Source of the DNA: a virus
Virus record (IMG/VR): IMGVR_UViG_3300034060_000182
Location: 1-64,000 of that record
Strand: one strand, 5' to 3'
Length of the DNA stretch: 64,000 bases
Notes under the pieces: model-generated
What the model was told of the DNA's origin: nothing
The model's database searches: none
What the model saw: the letters and a program-made list of their open reading frames with translations, nothing else
Position numbers and translations under genes: made by a program
Shown here: one piece after another, positions 6,880 to 15,400 of the stretch
How positions within the stretch are numbered: the first letter of the stretch is position 1
Layout: every line of letters starts with the position of its first letter

Positions 6880-7021
6880 GAAGTGTATAGCAAAAGCTAC
6901 TAAACAGGAAATAATGGCACAACAAAGTCGTTAATTTAAAAACTGTGACATTAGGGTCTTATATTATATAGTAACAGGCTATTGTCACACTTTTGTAGTG
7001 CTTACTATTGCTTCAAAAAGA

Positions 7022-7048
7022 TAAAAAAAAAGACCACCGAAGTGGCCT
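7022..7048 (-). terminator. Rho-independent terminator with UUCG loop
   Basis: Minus strand AGGCCAC-TTCG-GTGGTCT followed by about nine T. It lies 10 bp past the stop of the gene at 7059 and has a textbook shape. Confidence 0.92.
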
Positions 7049-7058
7049 TATTTAATAA

Positions 7059-7352
7059 TTATACCAATGTTGGTAAATTTCTTACGAAGACTGGTAAATC
7101 TTTCGAGTTAGTATAACTTCCATACTTGTCGAAGCAAGGCATTAAGTCAAATTTTGCTCGCAAAGCGTTATAAACTAAGTCGTGGTTGTAAACTTTCAAC
7201 TCGTTCTTATGATTAGTAAAACTTATAACAGTATTACTTCCAATTAATGACTTGCGAATAACAAATCTTTTTGTAGTTAATTGATTTGTAGTTGATACTA
7301 CTGCAGGAGCTGCCACTGGCGCTACAACTGCACTTGATTTTTTTGTTGACAT
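7059..7352 (-). CDS. Early small protein, paralogue of the gene at 8054 (97 aa)
   Basis: The start chosen is the ATG at 7350-7352 (MSTKKSSAVVAPVAAPAVVS), which matches the start of its paralogue; an upstream in-frame ATG at 7388 would lie in the promoter P4 start region. The N-terminus is Ala/Val-rich and variable. From LTTKRFVIRKSLIG onward it is closely similar to the 88-residue protein at 8054, including MPCF-KYGSYTN. It has its own promoter and terminator. Basic (TKRFVIRK), possibly nucleic-acid or protein binding; function unknown. Confidence 0.75.
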   Translation of the reverse strand: MSTKKSSAVVAPVAAPAVVSTTNQLTTKRFVIRKSLIGSNTVISFTNHKNELKVYNHDLVYNALRAKFDLMPCFDKYGSYTNSKDLPVFVRNLPTLV

Positions 7353-7390
7353 AGTATAAAATATTAAAATTATAAAGATTAAAATCAATC

Positions 7391-7429
7391 TTCGTATATA
7401 TTATCAATAATAAAATGTCGTAAGTCCGT
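7391..7429 (-). promoter_or_regulatory. Bipartite phage promoter P4
   Basis: Minus strand TGTATAGCACTTC then ACGGACTTA, 15 bp, GATAATATAT, AC, GAA. It sits about 40 bp above the ATG of the 97-residue protein. Confidence 0.87.
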
Positions 7430-7510
7430 GAAGTGCTATACATAATGGACCTTAAAACTAGCTTTAGCAACTAAAGTCGGCTCTGCCTGCCCATTCCACC
7501 AATAGGTAGA

Positions 7511-7534
7511 GTAAAAAACCCTATTTCTAGGGCT
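7511..7534 (-). terminator. Rho-independent terminator
   Basis: Minus strand CCCTA-GAAA-TAGGG with a GNRA-type loop followed by TTTTTT. It ends the single-gene unit of the 74-residue protein at 7543. Confidence 0.85.
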
Positions 7535-7542
7535 TTATTTAG

Positions 7543-7767
7543 TTATATGTCATAATACTTATCTACTACAGATCCTAAGAACTCTAGTGTTGCATCTGGT
7601 GCTGTAAATTCAACTAAACTGTTATCAGAGTTAGATATTGTAGCATCAAATGATGCTGTTATAACTCTCACTAACACATCATCTTCATAGATAAATGTAT
7701 TTGTGCCATCTGTGTATTCTGTGTACACTGTGCCAGATTCTTTGCTGACTGCTTTAAGTAATTTCAT
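7543..7767 (-). CDS. Early small acidic protein (74 aa)
   Basis: A 74-residue acidic protein, MKLLKAVSKESGTVYTEYTD..., apparently all-beta in the first half (TYTEYTDGTNTFIYEDDVLV) with Asp/Glu throughout. It forms a one-gene unit between promoter P5 and the terminator at 7511. The charge would suit a DNA-mimic or inhibitor role, but that is speculation. No family recognised. Confidence 0.7.
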   Translation of the reverse strand: MKLLKAVSKESGTVYTEYTDGTNTFIYEDDVLVRVITASFDATISNSDNSLVEFTAPDATLEFLGSVVDKYYDI

Positions 7768-7782
7768 AAGATATAATTTAAT

Positions 7783-7821
7783 TTCAAATATATTATCCTA
7801 ATAGAAAACTTGTAAGTCCGT
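7783..7821 (-). promoter_or_regulatory. Bipartite phage promoter P5
   Basis: Minus strand TGTATAGCACTCC then ACGGACTTA, 15 bp, GATAATATAT, TT, GAA, 15 bp before the start of the 74-residue gene. Confidence 0.87.
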
Positions 7822-7844
7822 GGAGTGCTATACACATTAATGCT

Positions 7845-7869
7845 AAAAAAAGACCACATATAGTGGCCT
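7845..7869 (-). terminator. Rho-independent terminator
   Basis: Minus strand AGGCCAC-TATAT-GTGGTCT followed by TTTTTTT. The stem is the same as in the terminator at 7022, so this cassette part is repeated. It ends the unit of the 88- and 33-residue genes. Confidence 0.9.
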
Positions 7870-7889
7870 TGTTTAGTTGTTATGATATG

Positions 7890-7991
7890 TTACACTGACA
7901 TCATGAATTGTAACGCGAAGTATACTCCGATGTATAATGCAAGTACTATTAGCGGTTTGATCTGATTGATTGTATTAGATATGTGTCTCAT
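7890..7991 (-). CDS. Single-pass membrane miniprotein (33 aa)
   Basis: A 33-residue frame, MRHISNTINQIKPLIVLALY, continuing IGVYFALQFMMSV: a short basic head followed by one strong transmembrane helix, expected N-in. It lies 62 bp below the 88-residue gene and 21 bp above the terminator, so it closes that transcription unit. Comparable phage miniproteins act on the host membrane or as superinfection or lysis modulators; the role here is unknown. Confidence 0.6.
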   Translation of the reverse strand: MRHISNTINQIKPLIVLALYIGVYFALQFMMSV

Positions 7992-8053
7992 GATTATATG
8001 ATTTAGTTAGATTAATAAAATAAGCAGTTTAACGATTTGCTTAGATCGATGCA

Positions 8054-8320
8054 TTATACTATTTCTTTTAAAGCTCTTACGAATGCTGGCAGATTATTAG
8101 TATTAGTATAACTACCGTATTTAGCGAAGCATGGCATTGCATCAAACTTAGCTTTTAATTGGTCATATACTTTATCATGATTGTATATGCATTCAACATT
8201 CTTATTGTTCATGAATGTTATTACTGTATTAGTTCCAATCAGCGATTTTCTGATTACGAATCTTTTAGTAGTTAATGCTACTTGTGGTGCTGCTGCTGCA
8301 GCTGCTGTTGATTTTGACAT
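8054..8320 (-). CDS. Early small protein, paralogue of the gene at 7059 (88 aa)
   Basis: An 88-residue protein with an Ala-rich N-terminus (STAAAAAAPQVA) followed by the conserved block LTTKRFVIRKSLIGTNTVIT and MPCFAKYGSYTN shared with the protein at 7059. It is the first gene below promoter P6. The two copies in neighbouring promoter-terminator cassettes show a local duplication. Function unknown. Confidence 0.75.
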   Translation of the reverse strand: MSKSTAAAAAAPQVALTTKRFVIRKSLIGTNTVITFMNNKNVECIYNHDKVYDQLKAKFDAMPCFAKYGSYTNTNNLPAFVRALKEIV

Positions 8321-8356
8321 AGTTATTAAATTAAATTATAAAGATCTTAATTAATC

Positions 8357-8395
8357 TTCATATATATTATCAACATCATATTCTTGTAAGTCCGT
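8357..8395 (-). promoter_or_regulatory. Bipartite phage promoter P6
   Basis: Minus strand ACGGACTTA, 15 bp, GATAATATAT, AT, GAA, 36 bp above the start of the 88-residue gene. It is the rightmost of the six copies. Confidence 0.87.
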
Positions 8396-8671
8396 GAACA
8401 TAACATCTTATTAAGATCGTAGTAACTCCGTGCGAGTGCTATACATACGCATAAGGTAAAAGCTAAATCCTATTACGACATCACGCACGTATGACTCACA
8501 TCATCAACCCAAAAGCTAAAAAGTTGGGGGACCCGGCAAAATGAAAAGCGTTTTCCTTTTCGAAAATAAAAATAGAAATTAGGTAGTAACACAATAATTC
8601 TCTACATCTCATCAAATTCACCCAGGCCCAAAAAATTTTTTTTAATATTTTTTTTACAACGCATAATATTA

Positions 8672-8700
8672 TGGACAGAACAAGTCATATTGTCTATAAT
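8672..8700 (+). promoter_or_regulatory. Sigma-70-like promoter for the plus-strand block
   Basis: TGGACA, 17 bp, TATAAT, an almost ideal sigma-70 spacing and match, in the divergent region about 130 bp before the first plus-strand gene. Note that Bacteroidota primary sigma factors usually prefer a different -7 box (TAnnTTTG), so activity in the host is not assured. Confidence 0.55.
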
Positions 8701-8711
8701 ATAACACATAA

Positions 8712-8723
8712 CCATTATAATGG
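8712..8723. promoter_or_regulatory. Perfect 12-bp palindrome, operator candidate
   Basis: CCATTATAATGG is self-complementary and lies about 12 bp past the TATAAT box, over the expected start of transcription. A related site, CCAGTATAGTGG, lies at 8753-8764, 41 bp (about four helical turns) downstream, and a third, CCACAATATTGG, at 6812. Confidence 0.45.
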
Positions 8724-8752
8724 CCATTTATGCTGTTTTAAGGCACTTTTAA

Positions 8753-8764
8753 CCAGTATAGTGG
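8753..8764. promoter_or_regulatory. Second CCA-N6-TGG site
   Basis: CCAGTATAGTGG within TTTTAACCA-N6-TGG; the flank GCACTTTTAACCA is shared exactly with the site at 6812 near promoter P3. Confidence 0.4.
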
Positions 8765-8786
8765 CTAATGTAAATATTTACTTTTT

Positions 8787-8813
8787 CGTGTGATTAGAGA
8801 GAGTATATATTAC
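8787..8813 (+). promoter_or_regulatory. CGTGTGAT-type element before the first plus-strand gene
   Basis: CGTGTGAT followed by GAGTATATATTACTCG. Similar elements CGAGTGATATATA and CGTGTGATATATA precede the chaperonin operon (18461) and the secreted protein gene (22101), and ACAAGTGATTATA precedes 40498. It may be a late promoter element or a 5' leader signal. Confidence 0.4.
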
Positions 8814-8829
8814 TCGTTAAAAATTAGCT

Positions 8830-9120
8830 ATGGCATTTCAATTAAGAAGTCAATCTTTAGAAAATCAGTCACCTTTATTAAAGCAAAAACTTTCTCCAAA
8901 AGCGGCTAAGGCCAAAGCGGAGAGAGATCTTGCCTATGCTAAAACTGACGACAGACGAAAGAAGAAGGCACACTCACAGAGAATGCGTAGAAAAGATCCT
9001 GCAGGAAAAGGTAAGGATTGGGATCACGAAGATGGAAGATGGGAAAGTGTAAAACAAAACCGTGGTAACGAAGGCGAAGGGACTAAAAAAGAGAGTGGCA
9101 AGAAATATATAATAAGATAA
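8830..9120 (+). CDS. Basic Lys-rich protein (96 aa)
   Basis: A 96-residue, highly basic protein: an Ala/Lys helix (SPKAAKAKAERDLAYAKTDD), then RRKKKAHSQRMRRKDPAGKG and KDWDHEDGRWESVKQNRGNE. It is the first gene of the long plus-strand block and is followed after 1 bp by another basic protein whose middle carries a related stretch (SQRGLWDNIRANRGSGNK). The charge suggests DNA binding or DNA packing in the head. Function unproven. Confidence 0.7.
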   Translation: MAFQLRSQSLENQSPLLKQKLSPKAAKAKAERDLAYAKTDDRRKKKAHSQRMRRKDPAGKGKDWDHEDGRWESVKQNRGNEGEGTKKESGKKYIIR

Positions 9121-9121
9121 T

Positions 9122-9610
9122 ATGGGAGTTAAAAAAGTAGAACCCACAGCACCTAAGTCTGGTGTTATGAGTAATAAATCTGGGCAAACACCACCAAAGA
9201 AAGAAATGATTAAAAGAAAAGATGGTAGTGTGTCTCAAAGAGGTTTATGGGATAATATACGTGCTAATAGAGGTTCTGGAAACAAACCTACAAAAAACAT
9301 GTTAAAAGAAGAAAAGAAGATTAAGAAAGAAAGTCCTTTAAGAAAGACTGCTGCTTGGACTCGTAAAGAAGGTAAAGATCCTAAAGGAGGATTGAACGCT
9401 AAAGGAGTTGCAAGTTATAGAAGAGAAAACCCAGGTTCTAAATTACAGACTGCTGTAACTAAGAAACCTTCAGAATTAAAGGCAGGTAGTAAAGACGCTA
9501 AGCGTAGAAAATCTTTCTGTGCTAGAATGTCTGGTATGCCGGGAGCAATGAAGAAACCAAATGGAGAACCAACTAGAAAGAAACTTGCGTTAGACAAGTG
9601 GAATTGTTAA
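9122..9610 (+). CDS. Basic protein with DUF6321-like C-terminal domain
   Basis: 162 residues, very basic. The N-terminal half is disordered (KKEMIKRKDGSVSQRG...). The C-terminal part, from about residue 77 (AAWTRKEGKDPKGGLNAKGV) to the end, carries RRENPGS, KRRKSFCARMSGMPG and a final KWNC, which I recognise as the small phage domain listed as DUF6321. Proteins of this domain occur across unrelated phages, and their function is unknown. The gene directly follows the other basic protein. Confidence 0.75.
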   Translation: MGVKKVEPTAPKSGVMSNKSGQTPPKKEMIKRKDGSVSQRGLWDNIRANRGSGNKPTKNMLKEEKKIKKESPLRKTAAWTRKEGKDPKGGLNAKGVASYRRENPGSKLQTAVTKKPSELKAGSKDAKRRKSFCARMSGMPGAMKKPNGEPTRKKLALDKWNC

Positions 9611-9628
9611 ACAATTAATTATACATAC

Positions 9629-10240
9629 ATGTCTGGAATAATATCATACCCAGTAACTACACCTGAATTAGACGATTTACTGTTAGGTACAGAAATAAAA
9701 GAAGATGGCAATACAACCAAGAATTTTCAAATGAATTCTGTTAGAGTTTTATTCGTAGAGAATACACCAATACAGTTTACAGAAGTATTAGTAGCGGCCG
9801 ATGCTAGTGACAATATAGTGGTAAACGACGGAGAAGAATTGATTTTGCCAATTGGACCAGCTCAGGTAAATATAAATAACCCGGTATCTTTAGCAGCTGA
9901 CGGAACAATAACTTTTAACGACGCTGGTTTATATACTATAAACGCTACTGCTAGTTTTGGCGTAGGTGGTGATTTGGCATCTCCGCTCATATTGTTGTTA
10001 GCAGGATTTCACAATAATACACAAGCCACTCCAACTTACAGTGGATTAGCACAATACCGTTATACACCAAATGTACAACATTATAATATAACAAAAGCTT
10101 TTGATGCAGGTGATACATTTGATTTTAGATTAGGTAAAAACGGAACGGACGACGGAGGATTATTTGCTTCTAGCGATACAAGCCCGTTTGAACCAATACC
10201 TACATTTAGCATAGTAGTAGAACAAATAAAATTAGTATAA
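9629..10240 (+). CDS. Tail appendage protein, jelly-roll/C1q-like
   Basis: 203 residues. The N-terminal part (ISYPVTTPELDDLLLGTEIK...TKNF) is a short adaptor motif repeated in the next protein. From about residue 75 the pattern LPIGPAQVNINNPVSLAADG, TITFNDAGLYTINATASF and the C-terminal IPTFSIVVEQIKLV is typical of C1q/TNF-like beta-jelly-roll domains on phage fibres. It probably forms a trimeric tip or decoration protein. Start of a run of four fibre-type genes. Confidence 0.65.
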   Translation: MSGIISYPVTTPELDDLLLGTEIKEDGNTTKNFQMNSVRVLFVENTPIQFTEVLVAADASDNIVVNDGEELILPIGPAQVNINNPVSLAADGTITFNDAGLYTINATASFGVGGDLASPLILLLAGFHNNTQATPTYSGLAQYRYTPNVQHYNITKAFDAGDTFDFRLGKNGTDDGGLFASSDTSPFEPIPTFSIVVEQIKLV

Positions 10241-10241
10241 C

Positions 10242-10988
10242 ATGGCAATAATCTATAGCTACCCAACGAATACGAATATACTAGCTACAGATCTTGTTAT
10301 AGGTTCATCAACTAAGGTTGTAAACGGAAAAAATAGGAATGTAACTAAAAACTTTGAGATAGGTAGTATCGCTGAATTCTACAACGAAATAAGCGCTATT
10401 GCTATTGCTGGTCAAAGTAATTTCTTTTTTCAAAACAACATTGCTCCAGGTAGAAAAAACGGTTCAATAAGTTTTATAAATGGAGGAGGAACAAATACTT
10501 TATTTAATAACATAACAACATTAAGATTAAGTAAGTTTGCTACATCAGGTAATCTTATTATAGACTATATAAACACTTTAGTTAATCAAGCTATTATAAT
10601 CGCACAATGTGACGACTTAAATAATTTCGGTATATATAAATTCATTAGTATAAGTCCAGTTTCAGGTCAACCTAATTTTGTAGACATCGTATTAGAATCT
10701 GTTGGTGCGCATGGAAGTATACTACAAGATAAATTCTATGCCATTGCAGTATATCCAGGTTTTGTTAATCCAGATATTGATCCTATTGTTGGTGATAAAA
10801 CTTTTGTATACACACAATCGGTACCTTCTACGATTTGGACAATAACACATAATTTAGATAAATTCCCTTCAGTTAGTGTTGTAAACATAAACAATGTTAC
10901 GATGTACGGAGATGTTGTTTATTTAAACGAGAACGAACTACAAATAGAATTTTCAGCTGGGTTTTCTGGCAAAGCATATATGAACTAA
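10242..10988 (+). CDS. Tail appendage protein with conserved fibre tip domain
   Basis: 248 residues. The N-terminus repeats the adaptor pattern of the preceding protein (YSYPTNTNILATDLVIGSST...TKNFEIG). The C-terminus (about 185-248) contains TFVYTQSVPSTIWTITHNLD, KFPSVSVV and FSGKAYMN, a recognisable C-terminal domain of many phage fibre and receptor-binding proteins. The preceding gene ends 1 bp before. It likely contacts the cell surface or caps a fibre. Confidence 0.7.
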   Translation: MAIIYSYPTNTNILATDLVIGSSTKVVNGKNRNVTKNFEIGSIAEFYNEISAIAIAGQSNFFFQNNIAPGRKNGSISFINGGGTNTLFNNITTLRLSKFATSGNLIIDYINTLVNQAIIIAQCDDLNNFGIYKFISISPVSGQPNFVDIVLESVGAHGSILQDKFYAIAVYPGFVNPDIDPIVGDKTFVYTQSVPSTIWTITHNLDKFPSVSVVNINNVTMYGDVVYLNENELQIEFSAGFSGKAYMN

Positions 10989-11007
10989 TTAATAAAAAAA
11001 ATAGAAA

Positions 11008-12384
11008 ATGGCAATTAATTTTTTAAATAGCATAAACCTCAATCAAAACGAGTTAATAAAAGCTAGGATTGAGAATCAACCAAATAACACAGCAGCTGGA
11101 ACAGGTGTAGAGGGACAACTTTACTACGATACTACTTTAGATGTATTAAAAGTTTGGGCAAATGGTGCTTGGGTAGAAGTAGGAGGAGGAGTTACTTCTT
11201 TTACGGCTACAGATGGTACGTTTATAAACCTAACGCCTAACACCACACAAGGTGGAGCAGCTACATTAACAGCTGATCTTAGTGCTACTGGAACTCCAGA
11301 TAGTACAGTATATCTTCGAGGAGATAATACTTGGTCTCCTATAGCCGCAATTCCTGGTACATACACTTGGTCTATTCAAGGTGGAACTGGTGGACCAACT
11401 ACTGTAAGCTCTGGAACAAACATAACATTTGCAGGTGGTACAAACGTAACTACTTCTTTAGTAGGTAATACGTTAACAATAAACGCAAGCAACGCAAACA
11501 TTACATTGACAGGAGAAGTAACTGGATCAGGTACAACTTCTATATCTACTACTGTAGCTAATAATGTTTTAGACATTGATAACTTTACTACAGCTACAAT
11601 CGTAACTGCAGCAGAAGGAATTCCAAACAACGATAACGATACAACGTTACCTACTAGCGCCGCTGTTAAAGCGTATGTCGATGCTTCTGTAGCAGGTGGT
11701 TTAATATATCAAGGTGGATATAATGCTTTTACAAATACTCCAAACTTAGACTCACCTCCAACAATCGCTGGTATAAAAAGAGGTTGGACATATACAGTTA
11801 CAGCAGATGGTCTTTTCTTTACAGAGCAAGTTAGAGTTGGCGATGTATTAATTGCTGAGATTGATACACCTACAACATTAACTGATTGGACTGTAGTTCA
11901 AAGTAATATTGATCTAGCTAGTTTAACTCAAGTAGGTATTGGTAATGTGAATTCATTTGGCGGTGGAATTGGTGTTACTTATTCTAATGGTACGGCTTTT
12001 GTTTCAAACCTTGATGGAGGTTCTTCTCAGAACATATTTAAAAATATTGCAGTAGGTGGTCAAAACACTATTATAGCTGATTCTAACAACGATACGTTAA
12101 CTTTCTTATCAGGAACAGGTATAACACTTACTACAAATGATACAACAGACACAATTACGATTACAGCTACACCAGCCGTAACTAATTATGCTACTACAAT
12201 ATCAGTTACATCGACTGTAACACATAACCTAAACACAAAAGATGTTAATGTACAATTATATGATACAGTTACATTTGAAACAATATTCACAGACGTTGCG
12301 CGTCCAACAGTTAATACACTTACAGTAACGTTCGCAACGGCACCAACCAACCCTATTAGAGTATTAGTAACGAAGGTTGGATAA
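11008..12384 (+). CDS. Tail fibre protein
   Basis: 458 residues, rich in Thr, Asn, Gly and Val with repeating beta-strand patterns. The N-terminus (INFLNSINLNQNELIKARIE, then GQLYYDTTLDVLKVWANGAW) is a common fibre start. The middle is a Gly/Thr-rich shaft. The C-terminus (TVTHNLNTKDVNVQLYDTVT... IRVLVTKVG) is a widespread fibre tip module. It lies between other fibre genes. Confidence 0.8.
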   Translation: MAINFLNSINLNQNELIKARIENQPNNTAAGTGVEGQLYYDTTLDVLKVWANGAWVEVGGGVTSFTATDGTFINLTPNTTQGGAATLTADLSATGTPDSTVYLRGDNTWSPIAAIPGTYTWSIQGGTGGPTTVSSGTNITFAGGTNVTTSLVGNTLTINASNANITLTGEVTGSGTTSISTTVANNVLDIDNFTTATIVTAAEGIPNNDNDTTLPTSAAVKAYVDASVAGGLIYQGGYNAFTNTPNLDSPPTIAGIKRGWTYTVTADGLFFTEQVRVGDVLIAEIDTPTTLTDWTVVQSNIDLASLTQVGIGNVNSFGGGIGVTYSNGTAFVSNLDGGSSQNIFKNIAVGGQNTIIADSNNDTLTFLSGTGITLTTNDTTDTITITATPAVTNYATTISVTSTVTHNLNTKDVNVQLYDTVTFETIFTDVARPTVNTLTVTFATAPTNPIRVLVTKVG

Positions 12385-12401
12385 TTTAATCCAAATTTAA
12401 T

Positions 12402-15400
12402 ATGAGTCAAAAATTTAAAAGTGACATAGAACTCCAAGCGGGTCTGAGGGATTCTTCAGGCTCCAATGGGACTTCAGGACAAATACTATCTTCGAACGGT
12501 TCAACAGTTAGTTGGATTGCTCAAGGTTCTTCAATTGCTAGTGATGTTCAGAACCTAGTCAAAGCGGGTGTCGCTATAAACAAAGGACAAGCTGTATATG
12601 TAACAGGTGCTGACGGAACAAATATAATTGTAGGTAAAGCGTCTAACACGTCTGAAGCTACATCATCAAAAACTTTAGGTTTACTTAATGCAACTGTAGC
12701 TATTAATGGTATGGCTGACGTTGTACAGATAGGTAGATTAGCTGGATTAAATACAATCGGAGCTATAGTAGGTGATCCAGTATGGTTAGGCACAAATGGT
12801 AATCTTATTTATGGATTAATAAATAAACCTTATGCACCTGCGCATTTAGTTTTCCTTGGTATTGTTACTAGGGTAAACTCAAATAACGGAGAGATATTTG
12901 TAAACGTACAAAACGGATTTGAACTTAATGAAATACACGATGTTGACTTAAAAACAAATGTTCCTGTAAACGGAGATATACTTGGTTATAACGGCACACT
13001 GTGGGTTAATAAAACAATTGCTGGTTGGTTAGGGTATACACCTCAAAACGCGGCAACAGCTATTACTACATCGAATATAGGATCACAATCTGTTAATTAT
13101 GCTAATACAGCAGGATCAGCAGGTAGTGTTGATTTTAATAACTTAACTAACAAAACAGGAGGTACTGGAACATATCAAACTAGTGGTGACTTTAGAGCAC
13201 CTATATTCTACGATTCAGATAACACTGGGTATTATGTAGATCCAAACGGAAGTAGTAATTTAAACGTAGTAACTGGAAATGAATTTTATAATTATGGTTG
13301 GTTTAGAAACTACAACAGTAATACAGGTTTATATAATCAAGCTAATGGAAATCATATATATTCAATAGGAGGAGCAAGATGGGGCATAACAGGCAATGGA
13401 GCTGGCTCAACTATTTATCTTGATTTTTATGGTAATTATCAAACAACATACAGAGGTTCTATTCACGCAGATACTAATAGCTCAATTGGATTTTTAACAA
13501 ATGATCAAGGTTGGGGACTTAGAGTAGAGACTAATAAGAATGTTCATATTCATGGCACTACACTTTATATTAGTGCAGATGGGCAAAATTCTTCAAACAT
13601 CATAATGAGAGATGGAGATGAAGGAGATAGACAAATACACTGCAACTCAAATAGAATTGGATTCTTAACGGCAGGCGGAAGTTGGGGTTCTTGGTGTGAA
13701 GACAATGGAGCCTGGAGCACACAGACAGCTATGTATTCTCCAATATATTACGACTATGATAACACCGCATATTATGTAGACCCATCAGCTACTAGTAATC
13801 TTGTTGGACTAACTGTTACAAATACAATAACTGGCAATATATCTGGCACTGCCGGAAGTTTACTTAGTTATCAAAGTAACTGGGCAAGTACACCAGCCAA
13901 AGATAATGTTGTAGGTTTATTAGGTTGGAAAAACTATGGTAATAGTCATGTGATATTTGATGCTTCAGCATCCACTACACCAAGTGGAACGGCTTGTAAT
14001 AATGCAAATGCACAAGTTGTTTGGTCTAGCACATATCCAACATTAATGGGTTGGAATGGAGCTAATACTTATGGAGTTAGAGTCGACAGCGCAAGAATAG
14101 CTGATAGTGCTACTTCTGCAGGAAGTGTTGACTTTAACAACTTAACAAATAAAACAGGTGGAACAGGTACATATCAAACGTCTGGTGATTTTAGAGCACC
14201 TGTATTTTATGACAGTAATAATACTGCATATTTTTTAGATCCTAATAGTAATTCAAATATAACTACGTTAGCGTTAAACGGCAATGATAATCAATTAATG
14301 ATTAATGCTCCAATTAATGGTGCTGCTGGCATTTTTTATAACGAAAACGGAAACCTTAAATGGGAAACTTATCATTTCCAAGGAGCGTTTAGATTCTATA
14401 ATTATACTACAGCTCAAGAAGAACTTAGTTTAAATAACTCTGGAGGTTTCTTAAGTGCTAGAACATCAATGAGAGCACCTATATTTTATGATTCTGACAA
14501 TACAGGATATTATTTAGATCCAGCAGGTAGCTCACAATTAAGTACCGTAAGTCTTTCAGCTGGAGCTAAACTGCATCTTGTTAGTCTTTCTGATCCCAAC
14601 CACTATTTACGATACCAAAATGCTGGATTCAGCGGGGTGACAATTGACGGACCACAACTAAGTGGTCATCAAGGCGGAGAACTGGCAACTAATTTAGGTG
14701 GCGACAACTGGAGTCTGCGTTGGGACTACAGCGGTAACACGTTCTCAAGAACTAGTTCTAGGTCACCTATATTCTACGATTCAGATAACACAGCATATTA
14801 CGTAGACCCATCAGCAACAAGTAATCTTGTAGGTTTAACAGTAGCAAATACAATAACTGGTAATATAACAGGTTCTGCTAGTTTTGCTGACGATGCAAAT
14901 TTTGCTAATGTCGCTGCAACTGCCAATATTGCTGAACAAGCCAGAAGGATTGATAATCCAAATAGAACAAACTTTACAGTAGGAGGTAACGCAAGTACTT
15001 TTTACCCTGTAGCTATTTATACTGGAGCAAGCGCAACAGATAAACAGTATGCTGAATTCATGATAGAAAGAGGTGGTTACGAAGATCCTGGATTTACTGG
15101 TGTTGGGTTTAGTACGTTTAATGCTAGATTCTCATTTAAACCTACAGGTTGGGGTTATGGAGCAAGTTATTTTAATTTAGAGCAATTAACATCAACAACA
15201 ACCTGCCTTGGTAATTATATTGATCAATATGAATCTTCTCAAGCTATAATATGGTTACGTGGCGGAACGACATATTGGATATATTCTATAGTAGGTAATA
15301 TTACTATGGTGTATGCTAATTCAGCTGGAGGTGATTATGTGATGTCATACGGTACTTATACACCAATAACATCTCCAGTAGCAAAAGCACAATATGCTAA

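Larger units (their letters stand above)
8396..8829. other. Divergent control region between minus-strand and plus-strand blocks
   Basis: No gene is supported here. The region holds a degenerate second copy of the upstream promoter box (TAACTCCGT near 8423, followed by GTGCTATACATA), an inverted pair CATACG/CGTATG about 40 bp apart, a G/C-rich patch (GTTGGGGGACCCGGC, 8523-8537), a long T tract with a central AATA (about 8634-8656), a sigma-70-like plus-strand promoter (8672-8700) and two CCA-N6-TGG sites. It is the obvious candidate for a regulatory switch and perhaps a replication origin, but no iterons are visible. Confidence 0.6.

Noticed and set aside
8398-8431. Seventh copy of the bipartite promoter
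   Set aside because: ACGGAGTTA is close to the upstream box, but the downstream box at the right spacing is only a partial match and lies inside promoter P6. Noted as degenerate, not called.
11124-12437. Several antisense frames opposite the tail fibre genes
   Set aside because: Low-complexity Val/Pro-rich products mirroring Thr/Asn-rich fibres; no start context and fully inside real genes.
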